Positions 9,692 to 18,970 of a DNA stretch of 64,000 nucleotides are shown here, in pieces (within the stretch, counting starts at the first letter, position 1; the number at the start of each line of letters is the position of its first letter). Source of the DNA: JANQQC01 sp965262255 (GTDB lineage Bacteria; Pseudomonadota; Alphaproteobacteria; Caulobacterales; Hyphomonadaceae); NCBI GenBank assembly GCA_965262255.1, contig OZ253505.1, forward strand, positions 2,914,001 to 2,978,000, written 5' to 3'. A program made the translations under genes and the position numbers. A model generated the notes under the pieces. The model saw nothing but the letters and a program-made list of their open reading frames with translations, had not been told where the DNA came from and made no database searches.

Positions 9692-9721
9692 TTGACAAAT
9701 TCCACTTTAAGTGAATACTAT
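9692..9721 (+). promoter_or_regulatory. Putative sigma-70 promoter of the peroxiredoxin gene
   Basis: TTGACA at 9692-9697 is a perfect -35 hexamer; 18 bases later TACTAT at 9716-9721 is a fair -10. It lies in the gap after lolD and would give a leader of about 145 bases before the peroxiredoxin ATG at 9872. The frame is open through this leader, but the encoded peptide resembles nothing and is not expected to be translated. Confidence 0.4.
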
Positions 9722-9871
9722 AGAGATATATTTCTGTTTTTCAAAAGGGATATTAGATCAGCCTTTGTGCTTGGAGTAGCCTTCACTGCACCAAAAAATA
9801 ATGCAGAAATTCGAAGTTCAGATAGTCTGTTCTGCGACACAACATGTTCAACACCTCGATGGAGAAAAATT

Positions 9872-10357
9872 ATGACAATTTCAATAGGTGATTCGATTCC
9901 AGAAGCGACGTTGATGGAAATGACCACTAAAGGCCCTGTAACTGTTAAAACTTCTGATGTTTTTTCTAAGAAAAAGGTTGCTTTGTTTGCAGTTCCCGGC
10001 GCGTTTACGCCAACTTGTGCAGTAAAGCATTTACCCGGATTTATTGACAAGGCGGAAGATTTAGCGGCTAAAGGTATAGATGAGATTGTTTGCACCTCGG
10101 TGAATGATGTTTTTGTGATGAACGCTTGGGGTAGTACCAGCGAAGTTAATGGCAAGATCAGAATGTTAGCCGATGGAAACGGCGGTTTCGCAAAGGCTAT
10201 GGGACTCGATATGGATGCCTCGGGATTTGGAATGGGGTCTAGGTCTCAGCGATATTCGATGTTGGTAGAGAATGGTGTTGTGAAAGAACTTAATGTTGAA
10301 AAGGGTGGCAGTTACGAAGTGTCTAGTGCCGATTACCTTTTGAATCAACTGAAATAG
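9872..10357 (+). CDS. Peroxiredoxin, Prx5/AhpE-like
   Basis: Thiol peroxidase reducing hydrogen peroxide and organic hydroperoxides in the cytoplasm. The peroxidatic site VPGAFTPTC places the reactive cysteine at residue 49. The protein is 161 residues, normal for Prx5, with FGMGSRSQRYSMLVENGVV near the C terminus, characteristic of that group. ATG 9872 is preserved by GGAGAA 6 bases upstream; an in-frame upstream extension to 9611 is open but unlike any peroxiredoxin and was rejected. A second cysteine (ICTS-like, in EIVCTSVND, about 73) is the usual family position. It appears to be a single-gene unit. Confidence 0.93.
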   Translation: MTISIGDSIPEATLMEMTTKGPVTVKTSDVFSKKKVALFAVPGAFTPTCAVKHLPGFIDKAEDLAAKGIDEIVCTSVNDVFVMNAWGSTSEVNGKIRMLADGNGGFAKAMGLDMDASGFGMGSRSQRYSMLVENGVVKELNVEKGGSYEVSSADYLLNQLK

Positions 10358-10524
10358 ACTAAAATTTGATGGGAGAGTTTAGGCCTTACTTGTTTACGAG
10401 GTGGGTCTTTTACCTTTTGATAAGGAGGATTTCGTCATAGTCGGGCATATATTTGTCTTCGCGGCACTTGAAGTGACGCGAAAGATTACTATATGAGTTT
10501 GGTATATATATTCAGGAGATCAAA

Positions 10525-11436
10525 ATGAATGGCGCTATCATAGTTGTCGGTATTATTGTCGCGGTTGCGTTACTATTTGTATACCGCGGTCTAAAATTTG
10601 TTCCTCAAGGCTGGAACTGGACGGTTGAACGATTTGGAAAATTTTCCAAAGTTCTCAACCCGGGTATGAATATCATCAATCCGCTGTTTGATCGGATTGG
10701 TCATCGAATCAGTATGATGGAGATGGTACTCGATATTCCGACACAAGATGTGATTACCCGCGATAATGCAATGGTTAAGTGTGATGCTGTGGTGTTTATT
10801 CAAGTCATAGATGCCGCGTCTGCCGCCTATGAAGTGAGAGATGTAACGCATGCCATTACCAATCTGTCTCTTACCAACATAAGAACAGTTGTGGGTTCAA
10901 TGGATTTAGATTCGGTGTTGTCCAATCGGGATGAAATCAATGCCAGATTGCTTACAGTAGTTGACGAGGCGACTAATGCATGGGGTGTTAAAGTTACTCG
11001 AATTGAGATTGCCGACCTAACGCCGCCAGAAGATATAACGGAAGCCATGGCAAGGCAGATGAAGGCGGAAAGGTTGAAGCGCGCCGAGATTTTGTCTGCA
11101 GAGGGAGAGAAGCAATCCGCGATTTTGAAGGCTGAAGGTCTCAAGCAGAGTCAAATTTTAGAAGCAGAAGGTCGAAGAGAGGCAGCGTTCAGGGATGCAG
11201 AGGCGCGGGAGCGGCAAGCTGAAGCTGAAGCAAAAGCCACTGATATGGTTAGTAAGTCTATTGCCGAAGGGGATATAAACGCGATCAACTACTTTCTAGG
11301 TCAGCAGTACGTTCAAGCATTCGAAAAATTGGCATCGGCCGATCAACAAAGAACTGTTGTCATTCCTGCCGAGTTTTCATCCCTAACAGGCATGCTTGAT
11401 GGCATTCGTAGTCTTGGTAGCAAAGCCGGTAAATAG
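10525..11436 (+). CDS. SPFH/Band 7 membrane protein (QmcA/stomatin-like)
   Basis: One N-terminal helix (residues about 4-22) anchors the protein; the SPFH domain follows with PQGWNWTVERFGKFSKVLNPG and MEMVLDIPTQDVITRDNAMV. From about residue 175 the sequence becomes an alanine/glutamate-rich coiled coil with repeated AEGxK/R-Q-S-x-I-L units, as in QmcA and stomatins, which form large ring-shaped membrane cages. ATG start with AGGAGA 6 bases before. It is paired 15 bases upstream of an NfeD-family gene, the classic SPFH-NfeD two-gene operon thought to act in membrane microdomains and protease regulation. Exact physiological role is not known. Confidence 0.93.
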   Translation: MNGAIIVVGIIVAVALLFVYRGLKFVPQGWNWTVERFGKFSKVLNPGMNIINPLFDRIGHRISMMEMVLDIPTQDVITRDNAMVKCDAVVFIQVIDAASAAYEVRDVTHAITNLSLTNIRTVVGSMDLDSVLSNRDEINARLLTVVDEATNAWGVKVTRIEIADLTPPEDITEAMARQMKAERLKRAEILSAEGEKQSAILKAEGLKQSQILEAEGRREAAFRDAEARERQAEAEAKATDMVSKSIAEGDINAINYFLGQQYVQAFEKLASADQQRTVVIPAEFSSLTGMLDGIRSLGSKAGK

Positions 11437-11451
11437 TGGGGAGAATGAACA

Positions 11452-11901
11452 ATGATGGAAATGTTGACCGGCGGGCTAGTTTGGTGGCACTGGCTTATAT
11501 TGGTAGTTGTCCTCATCGGAATAGAGATGAGCGTAGGAACTTATGATTTTTTATGGATTGCAGTAGGCGCAATATTGACGATGTTGCTCTCGCTAGTTAT
11601 TCCAGATTGGCGGGTACAGTTAGTTTTCTTTGCGGTTGTTTCGGTAGCACTTGTTTTCATTAGTAGGACATACTTGTCTAGGTTTCGCGAAGACAATCCA
11701 GACGATAGTATTTTGAATAAGCGAATGGATCGATTGATCGGAACTAAAGGAATAGCCGTTTCCGATTTTCAAGCGGGAAGAGGAAGAGTAAAAATTGGTG
11801 ACACCGAATGGTCAGCTGAATGCGATACAGAGGTCAAATCCGGTGATTCTATCTCCGTCGATTCTACAACTGGAAATGCTGTGAAGGTTAAGTTAACCTA
11901 A
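11452..11901 (+). CDS. NfeD family membrane protein
   Basis: Short NfeD partner of the upstream SPFH protein. Two or three N-terminal helices (about residues 9-75) are followed by a soluble domain with the OB-fold NfeD pattern (LIGTKGIAVSDFQAGRGRVK, then IGDTEWSAECD and ISVDSTTGNAVKV). Length 149 is typical of the short class without the ClpP-like protease domain. Starts at ATG 11452 or at the next codon, both methionine, with GGGGAGAA upstream. Ends 13 bases before the converging xseA gene. Confidence 0.92.
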   Translation: MMEMLTGGLVWWHWLILVVVLIGIEMSVGTYDFLWIAVGAILTMLLSLVIPDWRVQLVFFAVVSVALVFISRTYLSRFREDNPDDSILNKRMDRLIGTKGIAVSDFQAGRGRVKIGDTEWSAECDTEVKSGDSISVDSTTGNAVKVKLT

Positions 11902-11914
11902 GGATAGGCGTTTT

Positions 11915-13282
11915 CTAAAGGATCGAGCGTCTCCGTGGACTAGGAACTTCAATTTTTCCATCTTGAAATTCTATTTGAAGTCCTTCTGCTTCCTTGACTT
12001 CGTCGACGGTACTCAAAATTTGTAATTCCTCGTTATCATCTGGGTATCCATTACGAACGACAGCGAATCCCCTGTTGAGCGTGGATTTGTAAGATAGGCT
12101 CATAAGCATTTTGTTCATCGCGGACAGCCGTTGCATTTTTGTCTCCAATGATCTCTGAGTAGCAGGCTGTAACCGTTTTGCTAATTTGGAGAGGTCGTCA
12201 GATTTTCTGGAGATGTCTGATTGAAGCGTTTCAGTTCTCAGACGGGCGGATGCACGAGAGAACCTCAAACGTTTCTCTTGGGTAGCAACTCTTAGAGCAT
12301 GGCTTAACGACAGTTTTAATTTCTCGAGTTTTTGCCTTTTCATATCAATTACGGTTTCCGGGCGCGGAAGTTTGGCCGCTTTGAGTCTATCTTTGTATTT
12401 TGAAATTGAATAGGTCAAATAACGTCCGAGCCGATGCTCCAAGTTACCGACTTGTTCGACTAGTTTTTGCCTCACGGGAACCGCCATTTCCGCAGCTGCC
12501 GTTGGCGTAGGCGCTCTAACATCGGCAACGAAATCAAGGATAGATGAGTCGCTTTCGTGACCGACAGCAGATATTACTGGAATGTCGCTATTAAAGGCCG
12601 CTCTCGCAACATTCTCCGCATTAAACGCCCAAAGATCTTCAACTGATCCACCCCCACGTCCCACGATCAAAACGTCAGGCCGACTATCGTCCTGTATTTC
12701 GTTGAATCCCTTAATCGCGTATTCTATTTGCCTAGGTGCAATGTCACCTTGAACCAAAGTAGGCCATAGAATCACACGTACTGGAAAGCGGTCTTGCACT
12801 CGGTGAAGTATATCGTGAATCACAGCCCCTTCACGAGATGTCACGACTCCGATGGTTTTGGGTAAAGTAGGCAGGGGTTTTTTATGGATAGAATTAAATA
12901 GGCCTTCTGAATGTAGTCTCTTCTTTAGTTCTTCTAACATAGCTAGTAATTCGCCCTCTCCGACGGGTCGAATCGTAAAAGCGTTGATTTGATACGTAGA
13001 TTGCTCAGCGAACGTAGTTAGTCGGCCTTCAATTACTACTTCCATGCCCTCCTTCACTTCAATCTGTAATCGAGCAACTTGTGATCTCCACATAGTAATT
13101 TTTATTTTTGTTTTCCCTTCAACCAAATTTGCGTATAGATGACCGCTTCCCGCACGATAAACGTCGCTGAGTTCGCCGCGCACTTTTACCCGATCAAAGC
13201 TGTTCTCAATTGTCGATTTTATCGACGAGGCAAGCTCAGATACGGTAAACTCGCGCAGATTAGGTTGTTGATTTGTAGACAT
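11915..13282 (-). CDS. xseA: Exodeoxyribonuclease VII large subunit
   Basis: Catalytic/scaffold subunit of the nuclease that degrades single-stranded DNA. An N-terminal OB-fold (LREFTVSELASSIKSTIE, VRGELSDVYRAGSGHLYANL) precedes the catalytic region with KTIGVVTSREGAVIHDI (about 125), VGRGGGSVEDLWAFN (about 188) and AVGHESDSSILDFVADVRAPTP, then a long coiled coil. I start at ATG 13282 (MSTNQQPNLREF), giving 455 residues; the track-length extension to 13402 would overlap purD and has no family match. Divergent from purD with only 42 bases between start codons, so the two promoters must overlap or lie inside the neighbouring genes. The small subunit xseB is not in the window. Confidence 0.95.
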   Translation of the reverse strand: MSTNQQPNLREFTVSELASSIKSTIENSFDRVKVRGELSDVYRAGSGHLYANLVEGKTKIKITMWRSQVARLQIEVKEGMEVVIEGRLTTFAEQSTYQINAFTIRPVGEGELLAMLEELKKRLHSEGLFNSIHKKPLPTLPKTIGVVTSREGAVIHDILHRVQDRFPVRVILWPTLVQGDIAPRQIEYAIKGFNEIQDDSRPDVLIVGRGGGSVEDLWAFNAENVARAAFNSDIPVISAVGHESDSSILDFVADVRAPTPTAAAEMAVPVRQKLVEQVGNLEHRLGRYLTYSISKYKDRLKAAKLPRPETVIDMKRQKLEKLKLSLSHALRVATQEKRLRFSRASARLRTETLQSDISRKSDDLSKLAKRLQPATQRSLETKMQRLSAMNKMLMSLSYKSTLNRGFAVVRNGYPDDNEELQILSTVDEVKEAEGLQIEFQDGKIEVPSPRRRSIL

Positions 13283-13324
13283 ATTTCCTAAATTGTACTT
13301 TTTTTCTAATTCTGCAAGAACTTT

Positions 13325-14614
13325 ATGAACATCCTTATTCTCGGTAGCGGTGGTAGAGAACACGCTTTGGCGTGGAAAATAGCCCAATCCTCTTGGGTTC
13401 AAGAGGTTTGGTGCGCCCCCGGAAATCCAGGAATGGATAAGATTGGTCCGTGTTTTGAAATCGACGTGAATGACCCTGAAATGGTCGTAAAACTAGTAAA
13501 ACAGCTAGAGCCGGATCTAGTTGTCGTAGGGCCTGAAGCTCCCCTAGTTGTCGGAGTATCAGATGCCATAACGGCAACAGGTTTTGATGTCTTTGGGCCA
13601 AGTCAAATTGCGTCTCAACTCGAATCATCTAAAAGTTACGCTAAGGAAAGAATGTCCGCTTACGGGGTGCCGACAGCGTCCTACGGTCAGTTCAGTGATT
13701 CTGCTGACGCGAAATCCTTTTTAGCGACGATGCAGCCCCCTTATGTTTTAAAAGCCGATGGGTTAGCTGCTGGAAAAGGAGTAGTAATTCTCGAGTCATT
13801 GCGCGAGGCGGAAGCGGAAGTGGACGCAATGTTGTCGGGAAAGTTCAACGAGGCATCCTCGTCGCTAGTTATCGAAGAATTTATGGAAGGCGAGGAAGTT
13901 AGTGTATTTGCGCTTACAGATGGAAACGCTTATATCTGTCTTCCGCCTGTGCAAGATCATAAACGAGTTGGTGAAGGAGATACTGGCAAAAATACGGGGG
14001 GTATGGGAGCCTACGCCCCCGCTCCAATTGTTGATGGAATGCTTATGGAGAAAATAAAGGATGAGATAATTTCTCCGATTATTCAGGGGATGGCGGAGGA
14101 TGGAAATCCATACAGAGGTGTTCTTTATGTTGGACTTATGATTACCGCGCAAGGCCCAAAAGTTGTGGAATTTAATGCTCGATTCGGTGATCCCGAATGC
14201 CAGGTTCTCATGGCTGGTCTAACGGGTGATATAGTTCCAGTATTGATTGCATGTGCATCGGGCAGTCTGAGTGGAGCAGAAAGTGAGTTTGAAGATTTTT
14301 TGAAACTTGAGGAGTTCCAACCAACAGCCACGGTAGTCATGGCGAATCAAGGGTATCCGGATAAGTATATTAAAGGTGGAAGATTGAATGGAATTGAACT
14401 CGCAAATGCTATAAAAGGGGTAACCGTGTTTCATGCAGGAACTGATATTGATCCTCTTGGCAATTTAGTTGCTACAGGAGGACGAGTGATTGCGGTGACG
14501 GCTAGAAGTGACACCCTAACCTCTGCTGTAGCCAAAGCCTACCAAGGAGTAAATTGCGTGGACTTCTCTAATGGGTTTTACCGTAGCGATATTGCTTGGC
14601 GGGCGCTGTCTTAG
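13325..14614 (+). CDS. purD: Phosphoribosylamine--glycine ligase
   Basis: Second step of purine synthesis: ATP-dependent joining of glycine to phosphoribosylamine. Starts MNILILGSGGREHALAWKIA, the family signature; ATP-grasp residues are seen in PPYVLKADGLAAGKGVVI (about 137), VIEEFMEGEEVSVFALTDG and the GARS signature RFGDPECQ (about 285). The 429-residue length is normal. Its start codon lies 42 bases from the xseA start on the opposite strand, a pairing common in alphaproteobacteria. A FkbM methyltransferase gene follows 24 bases downstream. Confidence 0.96.
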   Translation: MNILILGSGGREHALAWKIAQSSWVQEVWCAPGNPGMDKIGPCFEIDVNDPEMVVKLVKQLEPDLVVVGPEAPLVVGVSDAITATGFDVFGPSQIASQLESSKSYAKERMSAYGVPTASYGQFSDSADAKSFLATMQPPYVLKADGLAAGKGVVILESLREAEAEVDAMLSGKFNEASSSLVIEEFMEGEEVSVFALTDGNAYICLPPVQDHKRVGEGDTGKNTGGMGAYAPAPIVDGMLMEKIKDEIISPIIQGMAEDGNPYRGVLYVGLMITAQGPKVVEFNARFGDPECQVLMAGLTGDIVPVLIACASGSLSGAESEFEDFLKLEEFQPTATVVMANQGYPDKYIKGGRLNGIELANAIKGVTVFHAGTDIDPLGNLVATGGRVIAVTARSDTLTSAVAKAYQGVNCVDFSNGFYRSDIAWRALS

Positions 14615-14638
14615 TATCCGTGATCGGAACAGCTAACT

Positions 14639-15379
14639 ATGTCTAAGTCATCTGATTACTTTTCTAAACTTCCTTTTCGACAAAAGTGTCGATGGATCGC
14701 TCACTACTTGAAGGCAAAATACCGACATAAAGAACGAAAGCGGTCTTTGATGCTGGCATCTATGGTTCCAGCAGATTGCACAATAATTGATGTGGGAGCT
14801 AACGTTGGTCTGCTGACCAAAGAATTCGCGACTGCTCATAGCGGGCATGTGAATGTCATTGCATTTGAGCCGGGGGATTATTGTTTAAGTATCTTGCGTT
14901 CAGTTGTACGAAACTTTAAGAATGTCGAAATCGTTGAAGCGGGGTTAGGCGATGAAGATAGCACAAGTGTACTTAAAACGCCTTTGAAAGATGCCGGTTC
15001 TATGGGGATAGGACTCTCGCAAATTGGAGGGGATTTGGAGAGGGAACACGTTAGTCAACAAGTCTCTGTTATGAAGTTAGATACGTTTTGTAAAGACCGT
15101 CAGGGATTGAACATCGGATTGCTGAAGGTTGATGTCGAAGGCGGCGAGTTCAATGTCGTTAAAGGTGCCGTCGAGGTTATTAAGACTCAACAGCCCCTTT
15201 GGTATATGGAAATTGAAGAAAGATGGACAAAAAAATATGGCTATCAACCCAATGATCTTTTTAATTTTATGTTCGAGTTTGGATATTCAGCTTTTTCTGT
15301 TTCTGATAACGGAGACCTTCGATATTTAGATGGCTATGAGTACCCTGGAGATTACCTATTCAAAATTGAGGCAGATTAG
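14639..15379 (+). CDS. FkbM family SAM-dependent methyltransferase
   Basis: Rossmann-fold methyltransferase: SAM motif I is TIIDVGANVGLLTKEFA (about residues 42-58), with an acidic post-motif in VIAFEPG and the FkbM hallmark LLKVDVEGGEFNVVKGA (about residue 161). Such enzymes O-methylate sugars, lipids or secondary products; the substrate cannot be told. A basic N-terminal stretch (FRQKCRWIAHYLKAKYRHKERKR region) may contact membrane or nucleic acid. It is 24 bases after purD and may share its transcript, though no functional tie is obvious. The C terminus is complete. Confidence 0.85.
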   Translation: MSKSSDYFSKLPFRQKCRWIAHYLKAKYRHKERKRSLMLASMVPADCTIIDVGANVGLLTKEFATAHSGHVNVIAFEPGDYCLSILRSVVRNFKNVEIVEAGLGDEDSTSVLKTPLKDAGSMGIGLSQIGGDLEREHVSQQVSVMKLDTFCKDRQGLNIGLLKVDVEGGEFNVVKGAVEVIKTQQPLWYMEIEERWTKKYGYQPNDLFNFMFEFGYSAFSVSDNGDLRYLDGYEYPGDYLFKIEAD

Positions 15380-15622
15380 TCTGGATAGTCGCTAGAGATG
15401 TTTACAGTTCTTCGATTCAATCAAACTTGCTCTGTTTTGGCTACACCTAGGTAGTGTTACAACCTCTGTGACTCAGATTGCTTTGCAAGAAATAAACAAA
15501 AACGAGTAGAAGTGGTAGAATGAAAAATGTAGTTGCGATAGATTTTCGTTTAGAGCGAACCCATATATCAATAGAAATTTGCTCCATGATTGATCTTTTA
15601 ACCTCCAACTGAGAGTTGTCAA

Positions 15623-16711
15623 ATGGTACACGGCGGTAACGCTCAAGAAATGTTCACCGGCACGAAAGAAGTTGCTGAAACACATCGATTCAATGAATCA
15701 AACCTTTTCGAATGGATGAATACCCATGTCGATGGATTCGTAGGACCATTAGAAGTTAGACAGTTCAGAGGTGGTCAGTCAAATCCAACCTACCAGCTTG
15801 TTACACCCACCAAGAAGTATGTACTTCGTCGCAAACCCCCTGGAAAGCTTTTGCCAAGTGCTCACGCAGTAGATCGAGAATTTCGTGTGATATCGGCGTT
15901 GTATCCGCTCGGATATCCCGTCGCGAGACCGTACGGTTTATGTGAGGATACCGACGTAATAGGAACTATGTTTTACGTGATGGATATGGTTGAAGGACGA
16001 ATACAATGGGATGGAACGTTGCCAGACAGTGAGCCATCAGAACGCAGAGCGATATATGAAGCGAAGGTAAAAACGTTTGCCGATTTACATAATGTTGATT
16101 GGCGCAAAGCAGGACTAGAGGGATTCGGAAAAGAGAAAGACTACGTAGCGCGTCAAATTCATAGGTGGACAAAGCAGTATGTCGCTTCAGAAACGAAGAA
16201 AATACCGGATATGGATGCTTTGATTGATTGGTTACCTAAGAACATTCCTCCGGGCGATAAAACGACAATTGTTCACGGCGATTATCGATTGGATAATATG
16301 ATTTTACATGAAACTCAGCCGAAAGTCGTAGCAGTTCTGGATTGGGAGTTAAGCACATTAGGTGATCCCCTAGCAGATTTTACGTACCATCTGACGAACT
16401 GGGTCATGCCTAGCAACGATCCGAATAGGGGAGCAATAGCAGACATAGAGAATTTGGAAGAGCATGGTATTCCCAATATAGAGGAGTATACTTCTTTGTA
16501 CTGTTCTCATACAGGGCGTGACGGGCTTCCTGAGTTGGACTATTATTTTTCCTATAATGCTTTTAGATTAGGGGCTATATGTCAAGGTATTGTCGGACGA
16601 GTACGTGATGGAACGGCCTCCAATGAGTCTGCAGCATTGATGGAAGAGCGAGTCGCCCCCTTGGCGGCTTTTGCCGCCGATCGTGCGCGAAAAGCAGGGA
16701 TGTCCGGTTAA
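15623..16711 (+). CDS. APH-like phosphotransferase (ACAD10-type kinase domain)
   Basis: Choline/aminoglycoside-kinase fold. N-terminal lobe FRGGQSNPTYQLVTPTKKYVLRRKPPG gives the nucleotide lysine; the catalytic motif IVHGDYRLDNMILHE is near residue 215 and the metal motif VLDWELSTLGDPLADFTYHL near 240. This matches the kinase half of ACAD10-like proteins, which in bacteria and mitochondria is linked to activation of 4-hydroxy acids or other acyl groups for beta-oxidation; the acyl-CoA dehydrogenase gene itself is not adjacent here. The second methionine (15650) is an alternative start. 362 residues, complete. Substrate is not known. Confidence 0.85.
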   Translation: MVHGGNAQEMFTGTKEVAETHRFNESNLFEWMNTHVDGFVGPLEVRQFRGGQSNPTYQLVTPTKKYVLRRKPPGKLLPSAHAVDREFRVISALYPLGYPVARPYGLCEDTDVIGTMFYVMDMVEGRIQWDGTLPDSEPSERRAIYEAKVKTFADLHNVDWRKAGLEGFGKEKDYVARQIHRWTKQYVASETKKIPDMDALIDWLPKNIPPGDKTTIVHGDYRLDNMILHETQPKVVAVLDWELSTLGDPLADFTYHLTNWVMPSNDPNRGAIADIENLEEHGIPNIEEYTSLYCSHTGRDGLPELDYYFSYNAFRLGAICQGIVGRVRDGTASNESAALMEERVAPLAAFAADRARKAGMSG

Positions 16712-17178
16712 ATCAATGTATCTAAATGAGTCTCACGGCTCGGATATAAACGGAAATTTTGTTTCAAGTAATGTATTCCTGTCTGCTTGTGCAAATTTGT
16801 GAGAACAGAAAGGAAAGTTGCAGGCTAGATAATTGTGAGTGCTCACTCACGGATCATGCAGTTCGACCCGTTTAAGACAATTGCTTGAACACCAACCCTG
16901 AAATAAGGCGCATAAACGCTTTTAAATCTAAAGTGGCATCTAGTGCTGAAACCTAAATTTCCAGCCGTAAAATTCGGAAACATGGAATTTCATTCTATAA
17001 CTCAAAAGTTTCTACCTAGATGGAAACTGAAGTGCATTAACTGTTCATGTTTTCTGTCGAAATAAGTCTAGCCTTCAGAATTAGTGGAGCAATAAACTTT
17101 GAATCTGTTGCTGACGTTCCGTGAAGTAGAACCTTTCCGTTGAACAAATTTTTGATCTGATGGTTTCTATTTGAATGT
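16712..17178. other. Gap between converging genes; contains a 7-2-7 palindrome
   Basis: No open frame or RNA gene was recognised. The only structure is an inverted repeat GTGAGTG-CT-CACTCAC at 16835-16850, which looks like a TetR-family operator but lies downstream of both flanking genes, so it may be a relic of a lost promoter or a short hairpin. Confidence 0.5.
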
Positions 17179-17376
17179 TCAATCCGTGCGAGGATCAGCA
17201 ATATGTATCGCCTCTTTTATGACCTCTAAGTCACCTATGTGATTCATCAGCAACAGTATAAGTTTGGCGTTTGCCTTGTTGCGTTCCTCATCGGACAAAT
17301 TTTCCTGCAAGTCAATGATTTTTTCGTAAAGATCATCATGCGCTGTCAGGTTTGTTTTCCGTGTCAGTTTAGTCAT
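17179..17376 (-). CDS. DUF2783 domain protein
   Basis: A 65-residue soluble, helical protein. The core DDLYEKIIDLQENLSDEERN followed by NAKLILLLMNHIGDLEVI matches DUF2783, in which a LSDE box is followed by N-x-x-L-x-L-L-L-x-N-x-I-G-D. Function is unknown, but in alphaproteobacteria it accompanies a flavin monooxygenase and an MBL-fold hydrolase, as here; it overlaps the monooxygenase stop by 8 bases and is probably translated with it. It may assist or regulate that enzyme set (inference). Last gene of the minus-strand block. Confidence 0.8.
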   Translation of the reverse strand: MTKLTRKTNLTAHDDLYEKIIDLQENLSDEERNKANAKLILLLMNHIGDLEVIKEAIHIADPRTD

Positions 17377-18967
17377 GCTTGAGAGCTTTCTGATAGGCTA
17401 AAGAAACGTCCTGCGAAGTGCAGTACTTCCAACGGGCTGCAACGACTTGATCCGGGCGTATCAAATATGTGGCACCGTCTTCTGCTCCATATAGTGAAGC
17501 TGCCGACGAATCTTTAGGTACGGTAATTGTTTCTAACTCAAATTCTGTCCGTGTATTACCAAATTGCAGGATTTTGAAATCGTTACCTAGAGATTCTAGT
17601 ATCCAAGACTCAGTATTTTGTCCCAAAGGAGCGTCAACACAAACGTCTCCTGGTCTAGGTCCGGGACTCCAAGGATACTTTTCCGGTGTAGAAAGAGAGC
17701 TTGATTTGTATGGAGTTGGAACTGATAACCGACCAGAATTTATGAATGGGCGAGCAAATTCAAAATTGGCAGACAGTTCAAGCACGGCGTTTTTGAAGCT
17801 TAGTGAGGCTTGATTTCTCGGCGACATAAAATCCGTAGCACGTGCAGAATTGAGGATGTTTTCGTCTGCCGCTGGCACCCGTTCCTCGTTATAAGTTTCA
17901 ATCAGTTTACGCGATGCAACTCCTCGAAGGACGTAATCTAGTTTCCAAGCGATATTGTCTGCGTCAGCCAAGCCGCTATTTGCGCCTCGCGCTCCGAACG
18001 GCGATACGAGATGTGCACTGTCTCCAACAAAGATAACTGGACCCTCAACAAATTTTTCCATTCGGCAGCATCGGAATGTATAAACTGAGTACCATTCCTT
18101 CTCGAACTCAACGTCATTGCCTAGCATTCCTTTGACAAGGGGGGATACATATTCAGGAAGAATCGCTGTCTCACGATCTACGTGTCGACCGAGTTGAAAG
18201 TCTAACCGCCATATATTGTCGGGCTGCTTGTGTAGTAAAGCTGTACCCTCTTTACAAAAAGGTGGATCGAACCAGAACCATCGTTCCGACGGGCGGTCTT
18301 CGGCTTGTTTACCCTTAAATTTGATATCTGCGATAAGAAAATTATCTTCAAATGTCCGACCAGTGAAATCTAAATTAAGTTCGGTTCTGATCGTCGATTT
18401 TGAACCGTCGCAGGCTAAGACATACTCGGTCGTGAGTTCATATTTTTCTTCATCGGTGCAAATTTGCAAAGTCGCGATGTTGTCGTTGATTTCGAGACTT
18501 TGGACTTTATGTCCCCAGCGTAAATCAACGTTCTTCATTTTCTCGAGTTCGTTGACTAGGTACTCTTCGACATAGTATTGTTGCAAGTTAATAAACGCGG
18601 GGTTCTTTTTGTTTCGATCAGGGAGCAGATTAAATTGGTAAACTGGTTTACCTGAATCCTTCCAAAATAGCTTTCCAGTGTTCCACGCAACTCCTTTGTT
18701 TACAATTTTTGTTCCGACGCCAAGCCTATCAAAAATGTCTAAGGATTGTTTTGAGAAGCAGATGGCTTTACTTCCACCTGCGATGAAATCATACTGGCTT
18801 AGCAATACGACATGATGTTTTTTTCGTGCTAGATCTAGTGCCAGTGTTAGGCCAACGGGGCCTGCGCCAACAATTACGAAAGAATGATGTTCTCGATTTT
18901 CTCGTTCAATTTGAGTTAATGACCGTGGTAATTTTTGTTTGTAACGAGGAATTCTTTTAAAGCGCAT
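17369..18967 (-). CDS. FAD-dependent aromatic monooxygenase (MhpA/PheA-TfdB class)
   Basis: Class A flavoprotein hydroxylase using NAD(P)H and oxygen. GxGxxG FAD motif VIVGAGPVGLTLALDLARKK lies at about residues 32-51, the DG motif LACDGSKSTIRTEL near 185, and the GD motif FVGDSAHLVSPFGARGANSG near 320. 532 residues with a thioredoxin-like C-terminal tail, as in MhpA-type enzymes acting on phenolic acids. Three bases separate it from the MBL hydrolase upstream and it overlaps DUF2783 downstream, so the three form one unit. The substrate is likely an aromatic compound, but nothing in the window names it. Confidence 0.88.
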   Translation of the reverse strand: MRFKRIPRYKQKLPRSLTQIERENREHHSFVIVGAGPVGLTLALDLARKKHHVVLLSQYDFIAGGSKAICFSKQSLDIFDRLGVGTKIVNKGVAWNTGKLFWKDSGKPVYQFNLLPDRNKKNPAFINLQQYYVEEYLVNELEKMKNVDLRWGHKVQSLEINDNIATLQICTDEEKYELTTEYVLACDGSKSTIRTELNLDFTGRTFEDNFLIADIKFKGKQAEDRPSERWFWFDPPFCKEGTALLHKQPDNIWRLDFQLGRHVDRETAILPEYVSPLVKGMLGNDVEFEKEWYSVYTFRCCRMEKFVEGPVIFVGDSAHLVSPFGARGANSGLADADNIAWKLDYVLRGVASRKLIETYNEERVPAADENILNSARATDFMSPRNQASLSFKNAVLELSANFEFARPFINSGRLSVPTPYKSSSLSTPEKYPWSPGPRPGDVCVDAPLGQNTESWILESLGNDFKILQFGNTRTEFELETITVPKDSSAASLYGAEDGATYLIRPDQVVAARWKYCTSQDVSLAYQKALKHD

Positions 18968-18970
18968 AAC

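Noticed and set aside
9611..9871. 87-residue N-terminal extension of the peroxiredoxin
   Set aside because: The extension resembles no peroxiredoxin; the ATG at 9872 has a good ribosome site and gives the normal family length.
13335..13628. Minus-strand frame opposite purD
   Set aside because: Shadow of a well-supported gene on the other strand.
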